A stretch of DNA of 64,000 nt, taken from Datisca glomerata. Taxonomy: Eukaryota > Streptophyta > Magnoliopsida > Cucurbitales > Datiscaceae. Below, piece after piece: positions 23,640-34,621 of this stretch (its first letter is position 1; every line of letters begins with the position of its first letter). Location of the stretch: positions 62,001 through 126,000 of the forward strand of contig QANY01002498.1 of NCBI GenBank assembly GCA_003255025.1, given 5' to 3'. The notes beneath the pieces are model-generated. The model did not search any database. It was not told the DNA's origin and was given only the letters and a program-made list of their open reading frames with translations. A program made the position numbers and the translations under genes.

Positions 23640-24150
23640 GGTCGAATGGCAAGAATCCATTATTAACCAACCAAAAACTCACAAATTAGCAGGCCATTTC
23701 CAGCGATTACACTATCCTCTCCAAAATTAGACAATTAGAGATCTGAGGAGCAAAGTAAAAAATAAGTGAAAAGATAAAAAAAACTAGCAATATTACCAGT
23801 ACCCAAATCAAAGGACACGGAAACAAAAATACCCATACTTACTCTGAACGATTGGTCATTCTGCACGTCCTAGACGATGAGGTTTCATGTCTAAACGGTG
23901 AAGTATCACACTGATGCTAACCTTCCTCGGATGACCATGAGGTGGCGATGATGAGGTTGTGGTAACAACGGGATGTGGCAACAAATGGTGGTGGTGACGA
24001 TCGAGAGAGGCTAGGGAATTGGGACCCTACGATGATGATGACTGTGGTGACGAGGGGTAGTGGCGATGATCAAGCGAGGTTAGGGCACTCAGAGACTGCG
24101 GTGACGGGGCTATGGCGATGACGGGTGGTGGCGACGATCACGCCTAGGGA
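23640..24150 (+). repeat. Block shared with 28620-29130 (CACTA family interior)
   Basis: This ~510-bp block of the outer CACTA recurs in direct orientation at 28620-29130 in the inner CACTA, with substitutions and indels. Shared landmarks are GAACGATTGGTCATTC, CACGTCCTAGACGATGAGG and GATGCTAACCTTCCTCGGAT. A reverse-complement relative lies at 49650-49900. It shows both elements belong to one family. Confidence 0.85.
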
Positions 24151-25039
24151 GGCAACCTACGCTACAAGAAATATGACATTCTACAAGAGGCCGATATCCT
24201 AGGATATGCAATGCCTTTAGACCTTTCCAATGCTGAAGGAAAACACCATGGGCAGTTGTTAATTGGTGAGTTAAGGAAACAAACAGATCTCCAAGTCCAC
24301 TGCTCTCTTCGATTCCTTGTAGAATAAGTATAAAAACTTTAAGCTAGCATAAAAAGAAACAATTATTGTAACAAATCTAATTTTTACCCGTGTATGATAT
24401 GACTGGAGATAATATAGCAGACCTAAACCAATATGCTTCTCCTACCTAGCCTAGATAACAAATGCATATACAAAAAATCATTCACCAAATTTTGCATCAT
24501 AGAATTATATAACATCATATTAAGAATTTGAAAGAGATGGTATTTGTTTTAGAGTATTCATCAAACTTGGGAAAATGTCAGATAATTGTTTACGCTCATT
24601 CATCAAACAACCATTAAAAATTAGCAGAAACTCTAAAAAATGAATTTATTTATACACCTCCAAGACAAGGAAACCAAAATTTAAAGATGATATTTGTTGT
24701 AATTTGTTTCTGTTGCTTTGTTTGTTACGGGATCAACTTTTACTCTCCTTTAATTGTTATCTTTATCTTTGAATTTGGATGAATAAAAATAAGACTTAGC
24801 AAATCCTAAACTAGATAGTTTGAAATTTATGTGATTGAATATCCAACAGAGGAGTAAATTTATGGGTTTGCAATGCAATCAATTTTGACTCTAATCCAAT
24901 GGGTTTTTCTTTTTTACTTTCCTTTGCTACAAAAACCAGGTAAGCATGAGATGTTAATAGGTAGGATAATCAACAAACAAGTTCTTTCACGCATAAGTTC
25001 TTAGAAATAGTGAATTGAGATGGAAAGGAAGTACTAAAT

Positions 25040-25101
25040 ACCTATACTCATAAAAGCAAGCAGTTCTTTCATTTTTGCAATTTCCCCAGTTATGCCAGCC
25101 T
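25040..25101 (-). pseudogene. Second small pectinesterase fragment
   Basis: The minus strand reads AGWHNWGNCKNERTACFYEY, the stretch near the pectinesterase C-terminus that contains the conserved W-x-x-W region. The larger copy at 27103-28421 lacks the AGWH part and shares GNCENERAACF. So pectinesterase sequence occurs twice in this CACTA, separated by the 412-bp tandem array. Confidence 0.75.
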
Positions 25102-25250
25102 GGTCTGTCTCATGCATAAGTTCTCAAAAATACTGAATTGAGATGGAAAGGAAGTACTATATACATATACTCATAAGTTTTCAATGCTCAAGAAATCTAA
25201 TCCCTATCCTAAACAGGAAAAAACATTTACAACCTAATTTGGGCAATAGG

Positions 25251-26467
25251 TATTTACAGCTTGGATAGACCCAAAGAATAATCTCTACTGCTGTAAAATC
25301 ATTACCTTTTTCTCCTTAAACTTGATGCAGTTGCCAAGACTAAACAAGCAGGAATAGTACAAGCCCAATTCCCACAGACATCCAGAATATTACAAGCCAA
25401 AATGACATTGCCATTAGGATATAGGCCGACAATAACTATATAATAAACACAACACAATTTAAAAAGGCAAAAACCAACACAAACCAGACGTAAATTATAT
25501 TCATATATAGGCAAGAGGTGAATAAATGAAATAAAGGAACATACCATGCCCAAACTTGATACAAATTAGAAGTTTGATAATGCAGATGGCAAGCGAAAGC
25601 CAACAAAACGCTCCAACCTTTTTAACGGATTTTTTTTGTAATAGCATGAATATACGCAATAAGTATTTACAGTTTGGATAGACCTAAAGAATAATCTCTA
25701 TTGTTGCAAAATCATCACCTTTTTCTCCCTAAACTTTTATGCAGTTGCGAAGACCAAACAAGCAGGAATAGTACAAGCCCAATTCCCACAGACATCCAGA
25801 ATATTACAAGCCAAAATGACATTGGCTTAGGATATTGGCCGACAATAACCATATAATAAACACAACACAATTTAAAAAGGCAAAAACCAACACAAACCAG
25901 ACGTCGATTATATTCATATATAGGCAAAAGGTGAATACATGAAATAGAGGAACATACCATGCCCAAACTTGATACAAATTAGAAGTTTGATAATGCAGAT
26001 GGCAAGCGAAAGCCAACAAAACGCTCTAACCTTTTTAACGGATTTTTTGTAATAGTATGAATATACGCAATATGCATTTACAGCTTGGATAGACCTAAAG
26101 AATAATCTCTATTGCTGCAAAATCATCACCTTTTTCTCCCTAAACTTTTATGTAGTTGCCAAGACCAAACAAGCAGGAATAGTACAAGCCCAATTCCCAT
26201 AGACATCCAGAATATTACAAGCCAAAATGACATTGGCTTAGGATATAGGCCGACAATAACCATATAATAAACACAACACAATTTATCAAGGCAAAAACCA
26301 ACACAAATTAGACGCCAATTATATTCATACAGGCAAGAAGCTAATAAATGAAATAAAGGAACATACCATGCCCAAACTTGATACAAATTAGAAGTTTGAT
26401 AATGTGGATGGCAAGCAAAAGCCAACAAAACGCTCCAACCTTTTTAACGGGTTTTTTGTAATAGTAA
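25251..26467. repeat. Three tandem copies of a ~412-bp unit
   Basis: Copies start near 25251, 25664 and 26075 (periods 413 and 411 bp), each opening with TATTTACAGCTTGGATAGAC and closing with CAACCTTTTTAACGG. Differences are few, so expansion is more recent than most of the decay around it. The unit lies between the two pectinesterase pieces and may derive from an intron of the captured gene. Minus-strand ORFs in each copy are hydrophobic and resemble no family I know. Confidence 0.92.
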
Positions 26468-27102
26468 TAAGATAGAAAGAATGAACTGTTAAAGATTTTA
26501 ACGACTGTTGATGTTCAAAAGGAGTATGCATATTTACATTAAAATTAGACTATTTAGTCTAAAAATTTGAGATAGGAAAGAGTACTTGTCTTGAAGGTAT
26601 GAATTGTACTCACGAATAGTTGGTATTGTAATTAGCCATCATAAGATTAGCCTGTATATGATCACAAGAATCCTAGGAGGTATCCAGAGGCAAAACTTTA
26701 AAAAGAATGTGTTGAGCTCAACAGTGAAGAAAATAATACAAAAAGTGAGAACTTGAATAAAATGCCATGGACCGAGCAAGGGGTGCCACTCATCTTTGTC
26801 CCACTATGCTAGTTTAAACTATCGCAGAGTTTGTTTTACCTCAAAAGAATGAACGGAAGAGTATATACAAATCTGTAAATACAAATGAAGACAAAATATG
26901 AATACATACAGTTCAATAAATTTGTCTTATTAGTATACAAATTATAAACTGGTAATTTAGATTTTAGTTACAATGTATTCGCTTTTCTTCATACACCAGC
27001 ATAACCCTTCTTGAAATATCAGTCTCCAAGGTGGGATAGGATCATAGAATATTCTAAATAGTGACCCAAAACCTATAAATTTCTTTTAAGCTAATACCTA
27101 CG

Positions 27103-28421
27103 AAAAAGCAAGCAGCTCTTTCATTTTCACAATTTCCCCAGAAATACTTGCTCGTTACAGAGACAGACCTCAAGAACACATAACCAGTTATCTCTTGAGA
27201 AGATTTTCTGTTTTGTGCAGTGATAAAACCAGCTGACTTGCAGTGGATATGACAATGCTCCAAAAGAGCAATGCTATTGCAAAAAATAAAGTCCACAGTC
27301 CCTTCAATGTAGCAATCCTTCAAATATTGTTTTCCATGGTGCAAGTACATTGTATCCTATATGAAGAATTGGGAAATTTTCTTTACTAAACGAATTAATG
27401 CAGGAGCGTCAAGTAAATTCACATTTATTGCCAATTTAAGTATTGCTATTAGCAATTTATAGATTAACTTCAATTTCTTGAAGTCAGACTCATTTTTTAG
27501 AAGAAATTTGACTTCATATAACGCTTAAAAAACTAAAAGGCATAAATCTTCTATAAGTCTTCACCGCAGGAAATTATAGATCATGGCTAAGCTAATCATT
27601 CCTATCGGGTCTTATACAGAAATCACATTTCTGATGCATATGTTATTTGGCAATTTGAAAGATGATCTTAGAGCCCACTTTAAGAGGTAATTAATGAGAC
27701 AGTCACATACCTGCCAACCAAGGAACCTGCAATTATAAAATGCACATCGATCAGGCGTTACTCTAATCACTATAGCTTGGCCTAAACCCTACAGAATAAA
27801 AATGAAAAGAAACAAATAAAGACATGAGGACTAAGTGATCTAGCAGCTTTTGGGTCTGAATTAATCATAAAGAAAAATCTAAACTAGATGAAAGGAAAAT
27901 GATTATGAACTTAATAGCTTACAAACATTATCTATGATTATAAAAATCAAAACTACATCCACTTAGACGAAACAAAACTAAAAGATGTCCTATGCATGAA
28001 GAGAGATAGTACCAATAGCTCAAATAATACTACCTGAGGTGAACTATTCTCCGAAGTGATATTCTCAGCAAAAAATCCTCCCTTTCCACTATGGTACTCC
28101 CACACCCAAAAGTCCCATTTCCAATCCCACGAGAGGCCTGCAGAAGAAAGCACAAATAAAAAAAAATTCAACAGCCATACACCTAGAAGAGTAAACCTTA
28201 TGTTTATTAAACCCACCCGGTGATGATCGATTTTGGTGGCAGTATTATTCCAGGTGAGAATCGTGTCTTCATGGCTCAGACCTGCTAGGGTAATGAAATT
28301 CTTAGTCTTGGGAATTTACAGTTCGACGTGAAATACTGAATGGAACCATGTCCACTACGTCCTGTACTATCCGATAGTCCCCAGTTCCATCTTGAGCTAC
28401 TCTAATCAGACATGCCGCCAT
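27103..28421 (-). pseudogene. Captured pectin methylesterase (PME31-like) gene fragment with introns
   Basis: Four exons are recognisable on the minus strand. Exon 1, 28421-28218, starts at ATG (MAACLIRVAQDGTGDYRIVQ; later ITLAGLSHEDTILTWNN). Exon 2, 28137-28034, has ENITSENSSPQ after a 1-bp frameshift. Exon 3, 27788-27711, reads GQAIVIRVTPDRCAFYNC. Exon 4, 27356-27103, reads KQYLKDCYIEGTVDFIFCNS and ITAQNRKSSQE. GT-AG borders are mostly preserved, so capture was at DNA level. Pectinesterases de-esterify cell-wall pectin; the catalytic Asp region (VDFIF) is present. About 35 residues are missing between YVFLR and the GNCENE stretch, exon 1 has a stop, and the C-terminus is lost. It lies antisense to the plus-strand numbering inside the inner CACTA. 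Subfamily assignment is from memory of the protein. Confidence 0.85.
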
Positions 28422-29616
28422 TGAAGAACACTCTCACCTCTTAATTTCTTTTCATAAAGTGTGTTATAGATTGGGGTGAGGTTATGAAGAGAAAACGTAG
28501 AGAAAAAAAGGGCTAATGCAAATAAGAGAGAAAGTAGCTTACTTTGGCTTTGATTTGCATTTGCTGGCGTAAGAAAGAGAGGTTAATTATTGTATGTGCC
28601 TCTGGCACACTCTCCCTTGATTACCATGAATAGAAAGAATACCTTATTAACTAACCAAAAAATCACAAATTAGCAGGCCTTTTTCACCGATTACACTATC
28701 CTCTCCAAAAAACCGGACAACTAGGGATCTCAGTAGCAAAGTCAAAATAAGTGAAGAGATCAAAGCAACTAACAATACTTCGAATACCCATATCAAAGGA
28801 CACGAAAACAAAAATACCCATACTTGCTCTGAACGGTTGGTCATTCTTCACGTCTTGGACGATGAGGCTTCATGTCTCGACAGTGAAGTATCACACTGAT
28901 GCTAACCTTCCTCGGATGATCATGAGGTGGTGATGATGAGGATGTGGTGATGATGGGTGGTGGCGACGATCGAGAGGGGCTAGGTGTGGGACGCTGTAGT
29001 GACGATGGTTGTGGTGACGACGGGCGGTGGTAACGATCGAAAGAGGCTAGGGCACTCAGAGGCTGCAGTGATGGGGCTATGGCAATGACAAGCGGTGGCA
29101 ACGATGGGCAGTGGTGACGATCAAGAGAGGTAGGGCACTCGACTGCTCACTCTACTGCTCTCACTATCTAAATATAAAAGCAAAAGAGAAAAGTGTAAAA
29201 TTTAAGTAATTGGCGCAAGACGAAAATTTGCAAGTCCAGCTTTTTTTTTCTCATATCACAAGATTTTTTTATGAGGTTCATTTAAAATGTTGTATTTATT
29301 TCACAATAGAAAATATTAAACCCTGTCATTGAATCTTGTAGAATCACACATTTCTTGTAATGCTATTCGACGTCTCGAGATAGATAGGACACTCGGCTGC
29401 TCACTCGGCTTCTCTCTCTGTCTAAATATAAAAGCAAAAGAGGAAAGTGTAAAATTTAAGTAATTGACGCAAGAGAAATATTTGAAAGTCTTGATTTTTT
29501 TCTCATTTCATAGGTTTTTTGTGAGGTACATTTAAAATGTTGTTTGTATTTATTTCACAAGAGAAAATAATAAACCCTGTCGTTAACTCCTTTAGAATCA
29601 CATATTTCTTGTAGTG

Positions 29617-30257
29617 TGACTTGGTTTTTTAGCATCAACAAAACCCTCTGGCTATGTCATATAGACTGCTTCCTCAAGCATTCCATTAAGGAAGCATTAT
29701 TAACATCAAGTTGCCTGATATTCCATCCAAAACTCACTACAAGAGTCAAAACAATCCTCATTATTGTCTATTTCACAACAAGGCTAAATGTTTCATTGAA
29801 ATTCACTTTTGGGGTTTGATGAAACCCTTTAGCCACCGAACAAGCCTTAAAACTTTGAATCTATCCTTTTGAAGTATACTTAACTTCAAAAACCATATGT
29901 TCCCAAGTAATTCATATCAGGTTGTAGGGGTACCAACTCCTAAGTTTTGCTCCTTCGTAAGGTAGAAAACTCATCCAACATTACCTTTTTCCAATTTGGA
30001 TATGATATAGCTTGTCTCAGAGAAGAGGGCTCAGTAGTAATGGCAGAGACATTGGCAATATAACTTTTTAGTTTAAAAATTTGGGTCTTGAACCTAGTTG
30101 TCATAGAATGGGTGAGTTCTATGAAACTATTATCATGTCTGGTTGATTTTAGAAGTTTTAAGGTTTTTTTTGTGTGGTTGGGGTTGTTGGTTTCCAGATT
30201 ATGAGGGTAAGACATTGCTAATAAATTTTTGGTGGGTTTATAGTTGTTGGTAGGCAT
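29617..30257 (-). pseudogene. copia RT N-terminal half
   Basis: Minus-strand reading from 30257 runs through a low-conservation linker into EPSSLRQAISYPNWKKVMLD (the usual start of RVT_2), then after frameshifts KGFHQTPKVNFNETFSLVVK, MRIVLTLVVSFGW and NGMLEEAVYMT. It stops where the CACTA element begins at 29616. The reading resumes on the other side at 22976. Confidence 0.82.
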
Positions 30258-30455
30258 AACTCACTTCAAGTTGTAATGTTTAGAGGATTGTTTGGTTTTG
30301 AGTTTTAGTTTTCAAAAGTATTGGGGTATTGAATATTGTTATGAATTAAGGGACAGGCTATCTGAAATTAGCTGACAAGGAAAAGAAGAAGATGTACCTG
30401 CACTACTATTTGTTAATTGTGAAACGGAAGATGATGCATTACAAGTTATAGGGAA

Positions 30456-31339
30456 CTAAACAATATCAGACTGTGAAGCATGCTGGCTACTACCATTAGA
30501 ATGGTTAGTATTAATGGCTTTATCATATGGAAAATAGTTCTCATTGAAAATTACATTACTAGCAATGTAAATTTGACTTGATGGAGGCCGACATTTATAA
30601 CTCTTATGATATGAAGAATAACTAATGAACAAGCATATAGATGTTCTATAATCCATTTTATGTGAATTATAGGGTCTCAGATGGGAAACAAGCACATCCA
30701 AACGTGTTGTAGGTATCCTGTTTATTAAGTAAGTAGCAGCTGAGAAAGCATGCCACCAGAAAGAAAGAGGCGAGACAACATGTGCTAGAAATGTCAAACC
30801 AGATTATGTAACATGTCTATGCTTTCTCTCCCTCTTCCATTTTGATTGAGAATGTGTGGACGAGAATGCCTAAAGATAAATCCCTCGGATTCAAGAAATT
30901 TGGTAAAGGCGCTAAACTCACCACCAAAGTCAAATTTAACAATTTTAATATGAGATTCAAATTGTTTCTCAACTTTCCTTTTAAAAATGGTAAAAATGTT
31001 AAAGGCTTTTGATTTAAGTCTGAAGGTATAGATCCAAGTAAAATTGCTACAGTCATATACATATATGATATAGTATTTGAATCCTTCAAAGGATACAATA
31101 GGTGAAGGTCCCCACAAATATGTATGAATGAGTTCGAGGAGTTTATTAGTGCCTTTGGTTTTAGATGGTAAGTGACGCAGTTTATGGTTCTTTCGATATG
31201 GGCAAGAGTTACATAAATCTAAGGTGTTTTTAAAAGGTATATTTGCTTCATGGAGCATTTGTGCAAGAACTTTTATTGTTGGGTGTCTTAGTTTTCTATG
31301 CCACACATTCATATCGGTAGAAACAGAGTTAGAAAGCAC
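30456..31339 (-). pseudogene. copia GAG-pre-integrase and integrase
   Basis: From 31339: VWHRKLRHPTIKVL and CNSCPYRKNHKLRHLPS, the zinc-binding GAG-pre-integrase region. The core follows (ELIHTYLWGPSPIVSFEGFK, YDCSNFTWIY, KIVKFDFGGEF, FIFRHSRPHI). A shift near 30797 leads to the C-terminal part (HVVSPLSFWWHAFSAATYLI, then HLRPYNSHKMDYRT). Conserved D-D-E-type acidic positions are partly visible. This is the best preserved part of the element, yet it has frame breaks and lacks a start-to-end frame. Confidence 0.85.
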
Positions 31340-31773
31340 AAAAAGTTTGTTTATTGAAGTAATCTAGTTGACATTACAAGACCTTTTTACTGATGAAAAA
31401 GAAGGATAACAAGCAACAGATTTATTGAGCATACCATGACTCTTATTACAGAAAAGTAAGTAGACAAATCTTGTATATTAGATGGTAAAACAAAAAAAAC
31501 AGCTAAGATTCCATGGAAATGCACCAACTTTCCTTTTTACAGTTTGTACATACCATCCTCAAGGATTCCTTGAGCAGTAACATTCATGTGAGCTCGTCCT
31601 TAAACAAAGCATAATCAGCATGAAATTCAAGGAAGACATTGTTATCTTTCGTGATCATGGAGACATTAATCAAGTTTTTCCTAATTTTAGGCACCTTAAC
31701 CATGTTTCTAAACTTTAGGTTTTAATGTTTACAGGAAATGTATGAAGAACCAATATGAAAAATTTTAAGTCTC

Positions 31774-32471
31774 TTACCATTGCCTACTGCTATTTGCTCC
31801 TGTCTTCCAAGTCTGAGGTGACATGGTTTGTTGCCCCACTATCTGCATACCACGTAGAGTCACTGGCCATTTCAAGTGTAGCAAGAAAGGCAGAAGGTCT
31901 TGATGCTTGGCTTTGGCTTGATTGTAGATTTTGAGCATCCGAAAGTTAATTGTTCTAATTGCCTCTTCCAATGTTTTGATAGTTCCTGTCATACAAGAAA
32001 TAGCATACATAAGCATTATGTCCCATCTTGCTACGCATTAGACATATTTTTCTTCCACCATTTCTTCTACCTCGAGCTCTTCTTCTTCCATGAAAGTTAC
32101 CTCTTCCTGAGTTCTAAGACTAAAATTTTCCTCCTCTTCCAAAATTATAGTCTCCATGATAGTGAATCTATCCTTGAGGTGACATTTACCATGACTGAGT
32201 CAAACTTAGTACCTAATCTGTTCAAGATGTACAACAAGATTAGATCTTGTTTTCCAGCTGGTTGGCCTACTACTGCCAAATTATCTGCCAATGCACTAAC
32301 TTGATCATAATAATTAGCTATATTGTTGTTCCCTTTCTTGTTGCTTTGCAGAAGGTACTTAACTTAAAAGATTCTTGCCTTTGATTGGCTTCCCAAAATT
32401 CTTTCTAAAGCTTTGAGGTGTGTAGTGTATTACTGAAGTAAGGATCCTCTCTTTGATGGAGGATCTTATCC
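31774..32471 (-). pseudogene. copia gag C-terminus, zinc-knuckle region and protease
   Basis: Reading down from 32471: RIFGSQ-like text after a shift, QSNKKGNNNIANYYDQVSAL, DNLAVVGQPAG and YILNRLGTKFDS, the UBN2 gag domain. Then an RGRRARGRR-type basic stretch (about 32110-32050) and the protease box WYADSGATNHVTSDLED at about 31856-31805, with active site D-S-G-A. Multiple frame changes separate these parts. The upstream edge is the hAT-like element insertion at 32472. Confidence 0.82.
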
Positions 32472-32916
32472 CAGGGGCAAAGCCATGACTCAACTTCAGT
32501 AGGGTCACTAGTTCCACTCCTATGTTTTTACGGTGTATTGGGCATATTTCAGTATAATCAATCTACGTTGATGCCATTACTATATAATATTGCTTTACTA
32601 TACTAAGTCATAAACTGTAAATCATCTGTCTCTATGCAAAAAATTGTCAAACTAGTTGCATATGCAAAAATTTCAGACAACGAACAAGATACAAATTATG
32701 AAGCTCAATTTGAACAACTTCTTCTAATAGTGAAGTATAAATTTAATAATATCTACTAGAAAATGCACTAATAACATAAGAGAATAAGTTAATTGCATGC
32801 AGCATAATCCATATTGGTTTAAGCATGTGATCATGAATAATTATCATTATAAATTGATATAGTCCTATTGGCAATAGTCAATGTCTCTAAATGAAAGTTT
32901 AATAGAAGGATCTAAG

Positions 32917-33231
32917 AGAATGCCCTTGAAATTTAATTTAGATTTGGGATTAACTTTACTAATATAAAACTATTCTTTGAAGCAAAATATCAAACAGATA
33001 GTGCATTTAATTTTAGGTCCCAAAGAGAAAAACCATATAGACAATCTTACCTAACACTATAAAAATCTTACAATTTTCACCTAAATTCCTACTCTACAAC
33101 AGAAAAGAACAATGGTTATCCTATTTAGGACCTCAAATTAAATGCACTATCTGTTTGATATTTTTCTTTAAAGAACAGTTTTATATCAGTAAAGTTAATC
33201 CCAGATCTAAACTAAATTTTAAGGGCATTCT
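32917..33231. repeat. 104-bp arm inverted repeat with 107-bp loop
   Basis: 32917-33020 returns as its reverse complement at 33128-33231 (landmarks AGAATGCCCTTGAAATTTAA and CAAACAGATAGTGCATTTAA). Arms are equal in length with modest divergence, giving a hairpin. It may be a foldback MITE nested in the hAT-like element, or part of its own structure. Confidence 0.9.
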
Positions 33232-33273
33232 GCTAATGAGACTAGTGTTCATGAAATTAGATAAATTACAGGT

Positions 33274-33785
33274 AGAGATAGAGAGAGGGAGAGGGAGAGG
33301 GAGAGGGAGAGGGAGAGAGAGAGAACATAGAGAGAGAGTAGATAAATTAGACGTAGAGAGAGAGGGAGAGGGAGACAGAAAGGGAGAGAAAGAGAGATAA
33401 GGGGAGAGGGAGAAGGAGCAGGAGAGGGAGAGGGAGAAGGAGAGGGGGAGAGAGAGAGAGAAAGAAAGAGAGAGAAAGAAAGAGAGAGGGAGAGAGAGGG
33501 AGAGAGAGAGATGAGAGATGGAAAGAGAGGGAGAGAGGGAGAGAGAGGGAGAGAGAGGGAGTGAGAGAAAGATAGGGTGATGGAGGGAGAGAGAGGGAGT
33601 GAGAGAAAGATAGGGTGATGGAGGGAGAAAGAGGGAGTGAGAGAAAGATAGGGTGATGGAGGGAGAGAGAGGGAGTGAGAGAAAGAGAGGAAGAGGGAGG
33701 GAGAGAGAGGGAGAGAGGAAGAGAGAGTGGGAGAGAAGGAGAGAGAGGGAAAGAGAGGGAGAGAGGGAGAGAGAGGGAGAGAGAG
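33274..33785. repeat. (GAGAGG)n-type purine microsatellite, ~510 bp
   Basis: Almost pure A/G on the plus strand, mixing GAGAGG and GAGGGA units. Within it a 38-bp unit containing GATAGGGTGATGGAGGGAGA recurs three times (33571-33680). Long open frames on both strands (such as 33181-33792 minus) are artefacts of the simple repeat and encode only Ser/Leu/Pro or Arg/Glu/Gly runs. Confidence 0.95.
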
Positions 33786-34103
33786 TCATCATCCTCGACG
33801 GTTATCGTTGTAGGCTCCACTTCGCCATCAGGGAGGAGGATCGGGGAGAAGTGTGAGTTTTGGGGAAAATAGGGATTTTAGGAAATTTGGGGATTTTTAG
33901 GGATATTGGGGTTTTTAATTGAGGGGTTAAAAATAAAAATTATCAGGACTAAAACTGTAATAAAAAGATTAAAAGTTAAGAAAATGTGGGATCACAGTTG
34001 AAAAGTTAGTGGGTCAAAAATAAAAAAAATCCCTACTAAAAGTGTAATATTTTTTTTAAGTCGGGCACTTGACCCTTCTCTCTTTAACGTGGCTCCACCA
34101 CTG

Positions 34104-34346
34104 TCTGAACCAATTCAATAGAAGTTGATCATTCATGATCCACTTGATGAACGCAAGATTGGTTAATAGATATTCTCTTGTTTGTGCAGGCGTAAATTTA
34201 GTTCCAAGTAGATATTCATCGGGACCATGGCCTATCACAGTTAGAATACTTTGAGTTTTCCAAAGAAAATATCTTTCTCTGTCGAGCTTAATAGCCATTA
34301 TTGAACTGAGAGGGCTCGAGAATGGATTACATGTGTTGTTCGCCAT
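34104..34346 (-). pseudogene. copia gag N-terminus
   Basis: From the ATG at 34346 the minus strand gives MANNTCNPFSSPLSSIMAIK, then DRERYFLWKTQSILTVIGHG and DQLLLNWFR, the typical start of a copia gag (residues pattern L-x-x-x-N/R-Y-x-x-W). The hAT-like element interrupts it at 34103, and gag resumes at 32471. The start codon lies about 40 bp from the probable primer-binding site, a normal spacing. Confidence 0.85.
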
Positions 34347-34383
34347 ATCTTTTCTTTTTCAAGTTTTCTCGTTCTCTAAATAT

Positions 34384-34621
34384 ACCAAGATAAGATCAGA
34401 GATTGATGAATAAGACTTTACTATATTGAGTGGTTCAACAACTTATATATAGACAACAAGAGAAGCTAAGAGAAATACTTTAGTAGATCAACTAAGCTAA
34501 ACAAGAAAATGTTATGACAGGTAAGATAGTTATCTTAGCTAACTGATTGAAAAACTGATAATAAAAGCTTCTAGGTTCATGAGAGTAGAGAGGACATTGA
34601 GCTGTGACTTAGGTAACAACA
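34384..34621 (-). repeat. Probable 5' LTR and degenerate primer-binding site of the broken copia
   Basis: On the minus strand, TGGTAT followed by AGAG near 34396-34384 looks like a tRNA-Met primer-binding site with a small insertion. Upstream, an LTR-like stretch starts TGTTGTTACC (about 34621), contains a TATA-like CTATATATAAG and ends near 34397. The 3' LTR copy is not in the window, so the boundaries are approximate. Confidence 0.55.

Larger units (their letters stand above)
24160..29362. mobile_element. Inner CACTA element (TSD CTA) carrying a pectinesterase gene fragment
   Basis: Begins CGCTACAAGAAATATGACAT (one base off CACTA) and ends CACATTTCTTGTAATG (TAGTG changed to TAATG). The perfect 3-bp duplication CTA lies at 24157-24159 and 29363-29365. 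Because its 3' end sits just inside the outer element's own 3' end, two copies of the family terminus appear in tandem (29127-29362 and 29381-29616). It is about 5.2 kb, has no transposase, and holds pectinesterase exons on the minus strand plus a three-copy 412-bp repeat. Mobilisation would need transposase supplied from elsewhere. Confidence 0.9.
22977..29616. mobile_element. Outer CACTA element inserted in copia RT; contains a second CACTA element
   Basis: The left end (about 22977, CTGCTACAAATATGAGATTC) is a mutated CACTACAAGAAATATGAC-type terminus. The right end CATATTTCTTGTAGTG closes at 29616. Flanks TCA (22974-22976) and TGA (29617-29619) are an imperfect 3-bp target duplication. Subtracting the inner element (24160-29362 and one CTA) leaves about 1.4 kb, a small non-autonomous element with no transposase. 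The left subterminal 500 bp matches the CACTA at 37949. Confidence 0.8.
32472..34103. mobile_element. hAT-like non-autonomous element inserted in copia gag
   Basis: Left end CAGGGGCAAAGCCATG (32472) and right end, read inward, CAGTGGTGGAGCCACG (34103) form imperfect terminal inverted repeats of the plant hAT type. Flanks TCTTATCC (32464-32471) and TCTGAACC (34104-34111) match at 6 of 8 positions, as expected of an old 8-bp duplication. Removing the element restores the copia gag reading (LLLNWFR followed by SSIKERIL). No transposase is present; it contains a hairpin and a long purine repeat. Confidence 0.82.
22287..34621 (-). mobile_element. Minus-strand Ty1/copia element, broken into pieces by nested insertions
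   Basis: Three segments read on through the insertions: 34621-34104 (LTR and gag N-terminus), 32471-29617 (gag to RT) and 22976-22287 (RT to RNase H). Between them lie a hAT-like element (32472-34103) and a CACTA element containing another CACTA (22977-29616). Removing each insertion brings copia motifs back into register, for example LEEAVYM before 29617 and RKALYG after 22976. The 3' end is cut by the CACTA terminus at 22286, and no 3' LTR is seen. Many stops are present. Confidence 0.88.

Noticed and set aside
25302..26428. Hydrophobic minus-strand ORFs that look like membrane proteins
   Set aside because: They recur in each copy of an AT-rich tandem repeat and show no family resemblance; probably intron-derived.
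33181..33820. Long open frames of 157-203 residues on the minus strand
   Set aside because: They translate the GA-rich microsatellite into Ser/Leu/Pro runs; no evidence of a gene.
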